Assembly (NCBI GenBank): GCA_019918135.1
Contig: WBZZ01004123.1
Location: 200,001-264,000, forward strand
Source of the DNA: Paulinella micropora
Taxonomy: Eukaryota > Cercozoa > Imbricatea > Euglyphida > Paulinellidae
Reading direction: 5' to 3'
DNA length: 64,000 nucleotides
The first letter of the stretch is position 1, and every line of letters starts with the position of its first letter. Shown piece by piece: positions 21,480 to 32,478 of this stretch. The position numbers and the translations under genes are program-made. The notes below the pieces were generated by a model, which saw only the letters and a list, made by a program, of their open reading frames with translations, was not told where the DNA came from and did no database searches.

Positions 21480-22700
21480 CCGACGGCAATTCCCCTGACG
21501 TGGTCGACAGCGCATGCAACCGATGGCTATTCCATGAGAAGGCGCCTATCGACCCCAAGTCTATCCGCGAAGAGAAACCGGCTTTCCTCAATAAGATATC
21601 TGATAAGCCGCTTCCGGTGAGGACGCGGGCTACTGCCACTCCGACGTGGCTCAATGGTTATGGTCAATCGGTTAAACAGTCATTTCCCAACTCACTCATA
21701 TCACCGTCATTACCATTCAAACTTGTTCCCATCCCACGCCTTGACCATGACATGCACAAAACAATCATCCATCAAAATGGTCAAGTATTCATCTATGGCA
21801 AGCCCATAACACTTGACAAGAAGAACATACTAGCAAGGGGGAGGCTCAATTCACACTTGCTGTACGAGTTAGATAAGCCAGGAATGACACCACTTGACCC
21901 TCATCAAAGATATATACCATACAGGTACAAGCAGAGAGAACAACTGTCACTGGCTGCAACCATCGACAACCTACCAGACCTTGCATTATGGTCAGTCAAT
22001 CCTCTCCCATCACATGCAACGTACGATCCAATGATCCTACACAGAGCTCTGATGCATGCAAACCCACTCATAATGAACGAGTTTGCAAAGAGCGTAGGCA
22101 GACGCATCGCTGGCAAAGATTGGATGCGTCTGGTACGTGCATGTCATGGATGCAATAGGGGCAAACCTAACAAACCCCCTATGTACAGAGGTAACTATCT
22201 AGACCTAGAATATAAGCAAGGTGAAGCACTCAACATAGATTTCAGCGGCCCATTCCCCGTAATGTCAAGATACGGTAACTACTACAGAGGGGGAGTGACA
22301 TGTTCTCGCTTTAAGTTTGCTTGTGACCTCTACATACCTACCCGCGAAGCTAAGCTTTACATGCCACATTTAACACGCATATTTGCTTTCTTTGAACGAC
22401 AGTCAGGCAACAAACTAAAGCAGATAAGAGCAGATGGCGAGTTTGTCTCTAAAGTACTAAAAGAGTATACAGACAAACACGGCATCATCCTCAAAACCAC
22501 CACACGTAACGAGCCTAACATGAACCCCTTTGCTGAAAGAATGAATAGGACAGACGACACACGCGCACTAGCAGCACAGTTAGATGCAGGCCTGCCTAAC
22601 ACATTTTGGGAGGACACACATAAAGCGACACTAGCCATACGAATGGTCACGCCCCTTTGCAGAGGCAAGGACAAAGGCAAATCCCCTTGGGAATTGCTTA
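21480..22700 (+). CDS. Protease, pre-integrase and integrase region of element B
   Basis: A protease motif VVDSACNRW (near 21,500) is followed by the pre-integrase HQNGQVFIYGK, a zinc-binding CHGCNRGK and a DDE core: IDFSGPFP (near 22,235), IRADGEF (near 22,425) and NPFAERMNRT (near 22,525). These are the three acidic residues of a retroviral-type integrase. Confidence 0.85.
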
Positions 22701-23689
22701 TGGGCCGAAAACCTGTGCAATCGTTCGTGCAACCTTTCGGATGCCTCGCCTGGGTGAAAATGGAAACGACGAAAGCACAGCCTGTCGCCGTGCCAGGTAC
22801 TCTCATTGGCTACAACATATTTCGTCGAGTCTATAAAATCCTCATTCACGACACCAAACAGACAGCCACAGTAGAAAAACGTAATGTTCGTTTCGATACA
22901 ATGACTCGTGGCTACACATGCAAAATACCTGCACGACCTTGGCAACCACTACTAGTGTCGCACAACATAACATCCTCCACCTCGCCTCCTACCACTAGCA
23001 TACCATCTACCCAGTCAGTCCAGTGGAAAAACGAGGACCAACTGCCACAATTTTAGGACTCCAACACACCCAGTGGCTGGTGGCCAACAAACCAACTGCC
23101 ACATTCCTCACAAAACACACTCGACACACTGGACGATGACACGACAACCCCACACACCACCGAGGCCACTTCAAGTCTTTACGTGCAACCAAGCCCATAT
23201 GTTGGCTCACTCCATCCCCCACCAAATGCATTTGCTCCCACTCCAGCAACAACGGTTGCACAAGAGAAAAAGACGAACACAGCACCTCGGCAAACGATAC
23301 AACACAACAGAGCAACATCAAACCCAGCCCAACACTCCTCATCTGCACCACAATTCCCTCTACCAGATAGATGGAGTAGTAACAAGGGCATACCACAAAC
23401 ATGGGATGGTGCTGCAATAACTTCAACAAACATAGTTGCTGGGCCCAGGCTTAGGAAACAAACACCAGCAAACCACCCCACTCATACCGCACACATTATT
23501 TTTGCTCATGAGTTTGAGGAGGAGGAAGAGGAGGCCTTAGGACAGGACAGCTATTGTTTGTTCACAAGAGTGTTACATATCCCACAGAAAACCATAAAGT
23601 CACACCCTCAGGTACATGCTGCTCAACTAGCCGAGTTACAAGGTTTGTTCGAATGCAAAGCACTGCAATGGGTACCTCGAGCCGCAGCA

Positions 23690-24999
23690 ATAACAGCGAA
23701 TGTACCTCCTGTCCATACAACATTTGTTGATGCCATAAAGACAGATGAGTCTACAGGTCAGGAGAAATACAAATCGCGACTAGTAGCTTTAGGAAATAGG
23801 ATGAAAGAATACATTCATTACAATCCATATGAATGCTCTTCCCCCACCGCCCAACCAATGTTTCTTTTGCTACTAGTAATACTATCTTATGCTGCATTCA
23901 ATAACCTCATGATCTCTCACCTCGACTTTCACAAGCCTATTCCCATGCAAATATGAAGGACATTGCCTTCGCCTTTCCGCCTAAGGGGTACGAAAACAAA
24001 AGCGACCCTTCAATGATTCTATTGTTGAAGAAAGCACTGTACGGAACCCCCCAGGCAGGGCGAAGGTGGTTTGACCATGTGTCTACTAATGTGAGAAGTA
24101 TAGGATATAAACAGTCAACATTAGACCCATGCATTTTCTTCCTACCTTCAGTCACAGGCAGACAGAAACTACCCCCCTATCTACTCCTGCGCACTGATGA
24201 CTTGCTCGTGTTTCATAATACCAAAGACGAGCACAATGCCCTGTTCACCAAACTGAAACATTCATTTAGAGTGAAGGACCTAGGACAAATCAAAACATTT
24301 TGTGGCTTGCAGTTTGTTCGGACTTCAGAGGGCATAGTCATACATCAGCATGAATACATTAAGGGCATGCTTAGGGATTTCAACTTCCAAGAAGCCAAGC
24401 CAGTCGCTACTCCTACAGCGACGACTGACCCTCCCCCAGCCAGCAAAGAAGCTATGCTTCGGCGTTTCTCGCTCCCTCGCTTGCTTGGCGCCCTTCTCTG
24501 GCCTGCGACTCAGACTCAACCGGCCATCACCTACGCGGTCAACCACGCGGCGGTACTCGCATCAAAGAAGCCTGACGTGGCGTACTCAGCAATAGCTCGC
24601 ATCCTCAGATTTCTGCAAACACCTAGAGGGATTTTCTTCCCATTTCGGACCCGCAGCTTCGAGCTTATATCGTATTCCGATGCCAACTTGGGCGCATGTG
24701 AGTACACGCGACGATCAAGAACCGGCCAACTGCACATGACGACTGGGCCCATCGCATGGAGTTCGAAGCGCCAACCCACAGTCGCACTATCGACTCAGGA
24801 TGCTGAAACGATCGCCAACTCAACGACATCCCGAACAGCAATCGCGATATTGCATATGTGCAAGGACGTTGGAATTCCGTTGCCGACGCCATCAACTATC
24901 AATAACGACAACCGGGGGGCGGTCCTGAACGCAACGAACGGCATGGCCACTGATCGCACACGCCACTTAGCACTCAAACACCATTACGTGGTAGAATGA
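23690..24999 (+). CDS. Reverse transcriptase and RNase H region of element B
   Basis: RT motifs: YKSRLVALGN, AFAFPPKGY, LKKALYGTPQAGRRW, the catalytic LRTDDLLVFHN (near 24,190) and FRVKDLGQIKTFCGLQ. RNase H follows with SYSDANLGACEYTRRS, SSKRQPTVALSTQDAE and HLALKHHYV. This is the normal Copia Pol C-terminus. Confidence 0.88.
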
Positions 25000-25394
25000 G
25001 TACGGGCTGGCGAAGTGATCGTACGACACGTTTCGACGAAGGACAATCTGGCGGACATGCTGACGAAGTCACTACCGACGCCACGTTTCTTGGAACTAGT
25101 CGCACAGTTTACGGTGTTGCTCAAGGACGCTTTACCGCAGTTTGAGGTTTAATGCCTCTAGCTTTTACAGACACTTAGGATGAATTTATTCAACAGACTT
25201 GCTACACCGCTGCAAGGACCTGCATCCTTTGATGCTTACGAATTATTTTTTTTTTCATTTTTAGTGTTAATGCAACATTAACATGTATCATACTTCATCA
25301 TCATGAATCGCTAGTTTACATATATTCATATGGCCAATCATGTTAGTAACTTGAAGATAATATACATATACATATATGTTATGCCGAGGAGGAG

Positions 25395-25790
25395 AGTAAG
25401 CAATAATATTTACTAAATATATTGTTACCTTTTATGGTCAATTTCACGACATAACATTTATATTTGACCGGATCATATTCATTACCATTTTCATATTTCG
25501 TATCATAATTATTATTCGTTACGCTGATATTACCGTTATTCACAATTAGTTGCCAGTTAGTATAGATTGGCCCATACTGAATCATCACTTGAATTTCTGA
25601 CCACAAGATCAGTATATAAATTTGTGGTATTTATTTCACTATAAATTTATGGTAAATTAGATTGAGTTTCAGTCATTGGTTTCTAACCATTGATTAAATT
25701 CATTATTGTTCTTTCAACCTTTGATCAAAGTGCCTCAGCGCAAACGATTATTCAAGTATCCGGAGACTAATGTCTATTAGTGTACTTACT
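25395..25790 (+). repeat. 3' LTR of element B
   Basis: 396 bp, identical to the 5' LTR except at about two positions by eye. The flanking TCTGC at 25,791 is the target-site duplication. Confidence 0.9.
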
Positions 25791-26151
25791 TCTGCGCCTG
25801 CCAAAGAGTTGGATAATGCTTTAGCAAGTGCTCTTGAGATTGCCGAGGCATATCAATTTAACAAAATCCACATTGTGACTGATTGCAAAGCAGCGCATGC
25901 TGGAATCAAGTCATGTTATTCACGGGAAGCAAACTTGCAGGAAATCATGACAAGTACACATGGGCGTTAGCAGAGAAAGGAATTTCCGTGTCTGCAACCG
26001 CGATGAGTCGTGATCGTCTTATGGTGGTGGATCTGCTTGCCCGTGGACAGGTGGACGCCGCGGCGCAGCAGTGGAGCGCTTCGAACCCCTCCGCTCATTC
26101 TTTGAGGGCTCACCGGTCACCCGGCAGCTCCCATAGCTAGTTGACCACGCT

Positions 26152-27190
26152 GTGGAGCTCATGTGCAACGCCGTGGCACCAACGTCGTCGGCGGCTTACA
26201 ACTCCGCAGTGAATCAGCTTCAAGCCGTCGCGGAAGCGTTCTCAACTGAGGACTTTATTATCGAATGGTGGCGACCCACGCCTCTCATTGTCGTTCTGTT
26301 TCTAGCGTATATGTCTACCTTCTACGCCGTCAATACGCTTAAAGTTTACATGTACGGGGTGCGTGATTTCATGATGAGGCTCGGTTTGGAGGATCCAACA
26401 CGGAACTTCTTTGTTGAGCTTTCCTGGAGAGGGATCAAGCGCAGCAAGCGGACGAAGCCGGACGATCGCCTCACGCTCACCATCGAGATGTTGAAGAAAT
26501 CGGCTTCTTTTATTTTGGGGTTCACACAAAAGGGGATTCCAAAGTCCGCTGCTATTCATCTTCTGATCGCCTGCCAGACGGGCTCAACGTGGGGTATCCG
26601 AGGTTTGCTCCGCATCGGTGAGATCTTCCTGAGTGGACCGGAACGGCTCTACAGGGTTTTACGCAATGCGCACATCCGCGAGGGGGCAGTTGATGGCATC
26701 AACTTCATCGGCCTGTTGCTCGACGGGTCAAAGGTGGATCCCTTTCGACGAGGCTGCGAGGTCGTTTTGGGCGAACAAGATGATGAGCGGGTGTGCCCTA
26801 TGTTCTGAAAGCATATGTATGAGAAGAGTTGTAAAGTTCACGGGATTCCCCAAGGCAGCCTGGAGGCAGTGTTCCGCTCGGCGGACGGGCGAGCAATCGA
26901 CCGCACTTTGTTCGTTAGTACGATGCTAAAGCCGCTCAGCGACTCTGACACGAAGGAAGGGAAGGCGCAAAGTTCAATGGCATTTCCTTGCGGCGAGGCG
27001 GAGCGTCGGCCATGGCAAGAGCCGGTCTTAGCCCGATGTCGATCAAGCGTGCGGGCAGATGGACGTCCGATTGCTTCCAACTGTACGTCGGGGCACCAAC
27101 AACTGAGCTATCGTCTGATGGAGTTAATCGTGCGGTGATCACCACTGTGTCAGCCGTGTGGCAGAAAGGAGTCCGCAGCTCACCTCTGTG
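26152..27190 (+). CDS. Tyrosine recombinase (YR) remnant
   Basis: The helical N-terminal core-binding-like part (TSSAAYNSAVNQLQAVAEAF) and the catalytic fold segment RGLLRIGEI (near 26,600) are visible. The C-terminal part has SLRRGGASAMARAGLSP and IKRAGRWTSD (about 26,980-27,080), typical of DIRS/Ngaro-type recombinases. The element would integrate by circular strand exchange rather than by a DDE integrase. Fossil, not in one continuous frame. Confidence 0.65.
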
Positions 27191-28070
27191 AGCCATGAAG
27201 TGCTCGGTTAGCAGCGGAGCGGCTGCAGTAGGTTTCACCGTCCAATCACCCTTCTTTGGCTTGTAGTAGCCTACTTGTTGTAGCTCATATTAAAGTTATT
27301 TCTTTTCAGTTCGTTACTGATACTGATCCGGTTTGAAATTTAACTGTACAAAGACTTCGCAGATATAGGGCAATGTGAGCAAGTCACTCTGTCCGAACCA
27401 TAGAACCAAGCTCAGAAGAAAAATCTAAAGCAAAGCTGTCAGCAAAATCACAATAACAAATCTATAAGACATAAAAACTAACATGAACGTGACCTATACT
27501 AAACGAACAATTAAAAAAAAACCTATAAAGCAAAGAGCTATCCTAGTTTGCTATTGGGTCTCGGGCCACCGGTCCCTGCTCATTCTGCAACCCAGTTTGA
27601 GGCACGGCAGGAGGGGGGCCGCCTGCCTCGATGCGCAGCTATTGAATTCGACGTAAGCCTTGTGCACGTCTTGCCATTCGCACTGCGCAGTTAAGGATGT
27701 GCGTATTGCCTCGCTGAATCGTTATGGAGATCTCTCGTACTGTTCTCACCCTCACCGATTGAATTGAATCTGTGATGTCGAGCGACGCATTGATGCGTTT
27801 GCCAACGCAGAATTCGATCAATTGCAAGCGCTAGCCAAGCGCCTTCCAACGCAGAATTCGATCAATTGCAAGCGCTAGCCAAGCGCCTTCTTGCCTAATC
27901 TTCCTTGCCTCTCGAACGCAAACGGTATAATGATCGCCCCATACCAATCTAAAAAGTCGGCTCAGCCGGAATGTCCATCTTTACTCCGGATCCGAGCCAA
28001 GGGACCCGGGGTATAACGTATTACAATTAGAAATATTAAATTAATGCATGTGCATATATATGCGCATGCA
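27191..28070. other. Spacer with 44-bp tandem duplication
   Basis: No gene is recognised. A 44-bp unit (CCAACGCAGAATTCGATCAA...) occurs twice in exact tandem at 27,802-27,845 and 27,846-27,889. The left part may be the 3' end of the tyrosine-recombinase element. Confidence 0.55.
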
Positions 28071-28159
28071 TATGAAGCAGTACGTTGCATTGGCATGCAA
28101 ATGGCGCAGGTCCAATTGCTACAATGCAATATATATATATATATATACACTATGACACC

Positions 28160-28625
28160 GGAATGTCAATGCATGCATTGAAATTTCAACGCAGTGCATT
28201 GAAGTTTCAATGCATGTATTGAAACGTCAATGCATGATGCATTGAAATGCATTGACATTTCAATGCACTGGAAATGTGTATCAATGCATGCATTGAAACG
28301 TCAATGCAGAGAAATGTGTGTTTCAATGTATGCATTGATTTTCAATGCATGCATCAAAATTTCAATGCAGCACATAAATATGTGTTTCAATGCATGCATT
28401 GATTTTCAATGCATGCATTCAAATGTCAATGCAGCGCAGATCAATGCATGCATTGATTTTCAATGCATGCATTAAAATGTCAATTGAGCAGTATTTCACT
28501 GCATACATTGATTTTCAATGCATGCATTAAAATTTCAATGCATGCATTGAAATGTGTCTTTTCAATGCATGCATTGACATGGGTAATTCAGTGCATGCAT
28601 TGATAAACGGTATATCAATGCAGTG
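28160..28625. repeat. Palindrome array, unit 1
   Basis: About ten copies or near-copies of the perfect 14-bp palindrome CAATGCATGCATTG (core TGCATGCA) are spaced roughly 20-60 bp apart and joined by AAATTT-, GATTTT- and AAATGT-like linkers. Dense identical palindromes of this kind can act as binding sites for dimeric proteins or form hairpins. No such role is shown here. Confidence 0.9.
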
Positions 28626-28743
28626 TAATCATTTTAATACCAAGAACTCCTTGAACTAGTGAGTAAATAACACGTTCAACAAGTCAGGAAATTAACTTTT
28701 TAATTTTTTTGATAATTGCTCCACTCCGTCTTCATTTCTGTCG

Positions 28744-29004
28744 TCATACATTTCTTCCATCTTCTTCTTCTTCACTTCGGTCATCATACATGTCTTCTTC
28801 TTCTTCTTCTTCTTCTTCTTCTTCTTCTTCTTCTTCTTCTTCTTCTAATGCTAATTCTTCTTGAACATCATCTTCTTCATCTAATTCCTGAACTTCCTCT
28901 TCCTCTGCGACGCCTTCTTTCTGTTCGTCATCTTCTTCTCCTTCACGACGATCGATTTCTTCTTTCAATTCCGGTGACAGATAGTCACTGATATCTAATT
29001 CCAT
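28744..29004 (-). CDS. Acidic protein ORF, unit 1
   Basis: From its internal Met the frame reads MELDISDYLSPELKEEIDRR, followed by a long Glu/Asp-rich tail that contains a run of about 18 Glu encoded by (TTC)n. No family is recognised. It overlaps the end of the 218-codon ORF in another frame, so it may be a separate small protein or a downstream exon of that gene. The microsatellite origin of the Glu run lowers confidence. Confidence 0.4.
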   Translation of the reverse strand: MELDISDYLSPELKEEIDRREGEEDDEQKEGVAEEEEVQELDEEDDVQEELALEEEEEEEEEEEEEEEEEDMYDDRSEEEEDGRNV

Positions 29005-29651
29005 GAAATAGAATCGAGTGTGTGTGTGTTCGGAACCGGAGCGACGATGCAAGGAAGGTCAAGAAAGCTGACAGGAACAAAAGTCAGGTATGGTTGGACA
29101 GGGAATGTATCGCCCACCCACAAGTGATCATCTTGCTTTCTTGCGCGCAAAAGTTCCACTCTCGCCACATCACACGCGTACCCATTATACGCAATGTGAG
29201 CATACCAGTGCACTGCAGCTGCGTGCCTGCCTGCCACTGTAACTCCCCAGCAGCGGCGAGGGAACGTCTGCTTGATATTCTCAACAGTGAGAAAGCAGCA
29301 GCCACCCCCAAAGCGCTCACCCCTTGCAGACCTGGTTGACCTCATCAGGAATCCCTTGCACCTCATAAACTTTGCTAGTTTGATGTTTGCTGCGGTCAGT
29401 ACTGGACGCTGACCCAACCCTTGCCAACCCGGTAGCTGCCTCCAGCAGCTGTCCATAAACTCCTGCAGCTCCACGAAATGCCTTGGTTTCGGCAAGAGCA
29501 CTCGGCTGAAAATCAGGTTGTTAGCCACGTCTTTGAGTTCGACGTTGCATGCGTAGCTGAGGTTCTTCTGGCCGGAACGGAAGCCTGGCATGATCAGCTT
29601 ATCCTTGACGTCAAGATTTTGCCTGGCGCAAGGTCCACATTGGTGCCGCAT
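28995..29651 (-). CDS. Hypothetical 218-aa protein, unit 1
   Basis: The frame starts MRHQCGPCARQNLDVKDKL and is rich in Cys, Trp and hydrophobic residues (FVELQEFMDSCWRQLPGW; RCWGVTVAGRHAAAVHWYAH; PYLTFVPVSFLDLPCIVAP). It has no signal peptide and no recognised family. Upstream on the same strand another open frame (GGELKKQVHNLKHSEDTFMN) could be a 5' exon. Intact conservation in all three units argues for selection or very recent duplication; the copies are too similar to tell which. Confidence 0.5.
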   Translation of the reverse strand: MRHQCGPCARQNLDVKDKLIMPGFRSGQKNLSYACNVELKDVANNLIFSRVLLPKPRHFVELQEFMDSCWRQLPGWQGLGQRPVLTAANIKLAKFMRCKGFLMRSTRSARGERFGGGCCFLTVENIKQTFPRRCWGVTVAGRHAAAVHWYAHIAYNGYACDVARVELLRARKQDDHLWVGDTFPVQPYLTFVPVSFLDLPCIVAPVPNTHTLDSISWN

Positions 29652-30480
29652 TACTCCAACGGTTCATGAAAGTGTCCTCCGAGTGCTTCAGATTGTGCAC
29701 TTGCTTCTTGAGTTCTCCTCCTTGGTGTTCCAGATCAAAAGCTTGCACTTCCGGTAGAGGGCCCAATCTCTCATGTGCACAAGAACTCTACAACAGAACT
29801 GGCGCATATGAAGCAGTACGTTGCATTGGCATGCAAATGGCGCAGGTCCAATTGCTACAATGCAATATATATATATATATACACTATGACACCGGAATGT
29901 CAATGCATGCATTGAAATTTCAACGCAGTGCATTGAAGTTTCAATGCATGTATTGAAACGTCAATGCATGATGCATTGAAATGCATTGACATTTCAATGC
30001 ACTGGAAATGTGTATCAATGCATGCATTGAAACGTCAATGCAGCACAGAAATGTGTGTTTCAATGTATGCATTGATTTTCAATGCATGCATCAAAATTTC
30101 AATGCAGCACATAAATATGTGTTTCAATGCATGCATTGATTTTCAATGCATGCATTCAAATGTCAATGCAGCGCAGATCAATGCATGCATTGATTTTCAA
30201 TGCATGCATTAAAATGTCAATTGAGCAGTATTTCACTGCATACATTGATTTTCAATGCATACATTAAAATTTCAATGCATGCATTGAAATGTGTCTTTTC
30301 AATGCATGCATTGACATGGGTAATTCAGTGCATGCATTGATAAACGGTATATCAATGCAGTGTAATCATTTTAATACCAAGAACTCCTTGAACTAGTGAG
30401 TAAATAACACGTTCAACAAGTCAGGAAATTAACTTTTTAATTTTTTTGATAATTGCTCCACTCCGTCTTCATTTCTGTCG

Positions 30481-30741
30481 TCATACATTTCTTCCATCTT
30501 CTTCTTCTTCACTTCGGTCATCATACATGTCTTCTTCTTCTTCTTCTTCTTCTTCTTCTTCTTCTTCTTCTTCTTCTTCTTCTAATGCTAATTCTTCTTG
30601 AACATCATCTTCTTCATCTAATTCTTGAACTTCCTCTTCCTCTGCGACGCCTTCTTTCTGTTCGTCATCTTCTTCTCCTTCACGACGATCGATTTCTTCT
30701 TTCAATTCCGGTGACAGATAGTCACTGATATCTAATGCCAT
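30481..30741 (-). CDS. Acidic protein ORF, unit 2
   Basis: Same as unit 1 except that the start reads MALDIS instead of MELDIS. Confidence 0.4.
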   Translation of the reverse strand: MALDISDYLSPELKEEIDRREGEEDDEQKEGVAEEEEVQELDEEDDVQEELALEEEEEEEEEEEEEEEEEDMYDDRSEEEEDGRNV

Positions 30742-31388
30742 GAAATAGAATCGAGTGTGTGTGTGTTCGGAACCGGAGCGACGATGCAAGGAAGGTCAAG
30801 AAAGCTGACAGGAACAAAAGTCAGGTATGGTTGGACAGGGAATGTATCGCCCACCCACAAGTGATCATCTTGCTTTCTTGCGCGCAAAAGTTCCACTCTC
30901 GCCACATCACACGCGTACCCATTATACGCAATGTGAGCATACCAGTGCACTGCAGCTGCGTGCCTGCCTGCCACTGTAACTCCCCAGCAGCGGCGAGGGA
31001 ACGTCTGCTTGATATTCTCAACAGTGAGAAAGCAGCAGCCACCCCCAAAGCGCTCACCCCTTGCAGACCTGGTTGACCTCATCAGGAATCCCTTGCACCT
31101 CATAAACTTTGCTAGTTTGATGTTTGCTGCGGTCAGTACTGGACGCTGACCCAACCCTTGCCAACCCGGTAGCTGCCTCCAGCAGCTGTCCATAAACTCC
31201 TGCAGCTCCACGAAATGCCTTGGTTTCGGCAAGAGCACTCGGCTGAAAATCAGGTTGTTAGCCACGTCTTTGAGTTCGACGTTGCATGCGTAGCTGAGGT
31301 TCTTCTGGCCGGAACGGAAGCCTGGCATGATCAGCTTATCCTTGACGTCAAGATTTTGCCTGGCGCAAGGTCCACATTGGTGCCGCAT
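30732..31388 (-). CDS. Hypothetical 218-aa protein, unit 2
   Basis: Differs from the unit 1 protein only at its last residue (SISWH versus SISWN). Confidence 0.5.
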   Translation of the reverse strand: MRHQCGPCARQNLDVKDKLIMPGFRSGQKNLSYACNVELKDVANNLIFSRVLLPKPRHFVELQEFMDSCWRQLPGWQGLGQRPVLTAANIKLAKFMRCKGFLMRSTRSARGERFGGGCCFLTVENIKQTFPRRCWGVTVAGRHAAAVHWYAHIAYNGYACDVARVELLRARKQDDHLWVGDTFPVQPYLTFVPVSFLDLPCIVAPVPNTHTLDSISWH

Positions 31389-32217
31389 TACTCCAACGGT
31401 TCATGAAAGTGTCCTCCGAGTGCTTCAGATTGTGCACTTGCTTCTTGAGTTCTCCTCCTTGGTGTTCCAGATCAAAAGCTTGCACTTCCGGTAGAGGGCC
31501 CAATCTCTCATGTGCACAAGAACTCTACAACAGAACTGGCGCATATGAAGCAGTACGTTGCATTGGCATGCAAATGGCGCAGGTCCAATTGCTACAATGC
31601 AATATATATATATATATACACTATGACACCGGAATGTCAATGCATGCATTGAAATTTCAACGCAGTGCATTGAAGTTTCAATGCATGTATTGAAACGTCA
31701 ATGCATGATGCATTGAAATGCATTGACATTTCAATGCACTGGAAATGTGTATCAATGCATGCATTGAAACGTCAATGCAGCACAGAAATGTGTGTTTCAA
31801 TGTATGCATTGATTTTCAATGCATGCATCAAAATTTCAATGCAGCACATAAATATGTGTTTCAATGCATGCATTGATTTTCAATGCATGCATTCAAATGT
31901 CAATGCAGCGCAGATCAATGCATGCATTGATTTTCAATGCATGCATTAAAATGTCAATTGAGCAGTATTTCACTGCATACATTGATTTTCAATGCATGCA
32001 TTAAAATTTCAATGCATGCATTGAAATGTGTCTTTTCAATGCATGCATTGACATGGGTAATTCAGTGCATGCATTGATAAACGGTATATCAATGCAGTGT
32101 AATCATTTTAATACCAAGAACTCCTTGAACTAGTGAGTAAATAACACGTTCAACAAGTCAGGAAATTAACTTTTTAATTTTTTTGATAATTGCTCCACTC
32201 CGTCTTCATTTCTGTCG

Positions 32218-32478
32218 TCATACATTTCTTCCATCTTCTTCTTCTTCACTTCGGTCATCATACATGTCTTCTTCTTCTTCTTCTTCTTCTTCTTCTTCTT
32301 CTTCTTCTTCTTCTTCTTCTAATGCTAATTCTTCTTGAACATCATCTTCTTCATCTAATTCTTGAACTTCCTCTTCCTCTGCGACGCCTTCTTTCTGTTC
32401 GTCATCTTCTTCTCCTTCACGACGATCGATTTCTTCTTTCAATTCCGGTGACAGATAGTCACTGATATCTAATGCCAT
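32218..32478 (-). CDS. Acidic protein ORF, unit 3
   Basis: Identical to the unit 2 copy. Confidence 0.4.
   Translation of the reverse strand: MALDISDYLSPELKEEIDRREGEEDDEQKEGVAEEEEVQELDEEDDVQEELALEEEEEEEEEEEEEEEEEDMYDDRSEEEEDGRNV

Larger units (their letters stand above)
17454..25790 (+). mobile_element. Copia LTR retrotransposon B, young and nearly whole
   Basis: 8,337 bp with two 396-bp LTRs and a 5-bp target-site duplication TCTGC (17,449-17,453 and 25,791-25,795). The primer-binding site TGGTTATGGAGC follows the 5' LTR, and a purine tract GAGGAGGAGAG precedes the 3' LTR. Domain order is Gag, MYND-type zinc finger, protease, integrase, reverse transcriptase, RNase H, which is Copia order (integrase before RT). 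The LTRs differ at two positions by eye, so the insertion is recent. It looks almost whole, with a few frame interruptions. It landed in the RNase H of an older element. Confidence 0.93.
17221..27190 (+). mobile_element. RNase H / tyrosine-recombinase retroelement remnant, split by element B
   Basis: An RNase H domain begins near 17,340 (HVDIYVMHQCSG), is interrupted by the insertion of element B at 17,454 and resumes at 25,796 (PAKELDNALASALEIAEAY, IHIVTDCKAAHAGI). A tyrosine recombinase follows at 26,152-27,190. RNase H followed by a tyrosine recombinase is the order in DIRS-like retrotransposons. No reverse transcriptase is visible to the left, so the element is a 5'-truncated fossil with a few interruptions. 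Confidence 0.6.
28071..29806. repeat. 1.74-kb tandem unit, copy 1
   Basis: This is the first of three head-to-tail copies. In order it holds a leader with (TA)n, a palindrome array (about 28,160-28,625), a ~50-bp CTT-rich segment coding an acidic ORF on the minus strand, and a 218-codon minus-strand ORF. It is 1,736 bp, differing from the other copies by a 3-bp gap in the array, a slightly longer TA run and a few substitutions. Confidence 0.95.
29807..31543. repeat. 1.74-kb tandem unit, copy 2
   Basis: 1,737 bp, nearly identical to copy 3. The palindrome array is at about 29,897-30,360. Confidence 0.95.

Noticed and set aside
28160-28625. CRISPR array
   Set aside because: The repeats are short palindromes with irregular spacing and repetitive linkers, no unique spacers and no cas genes; the context is eukaryotic.
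28716-28991. Plus-strand Leu-rich ORF in each 1.74-kb unit
   Set aside because: It is the complement of the (TTC)n tract that codes the poly-Glu run and looks like a shadow frame.
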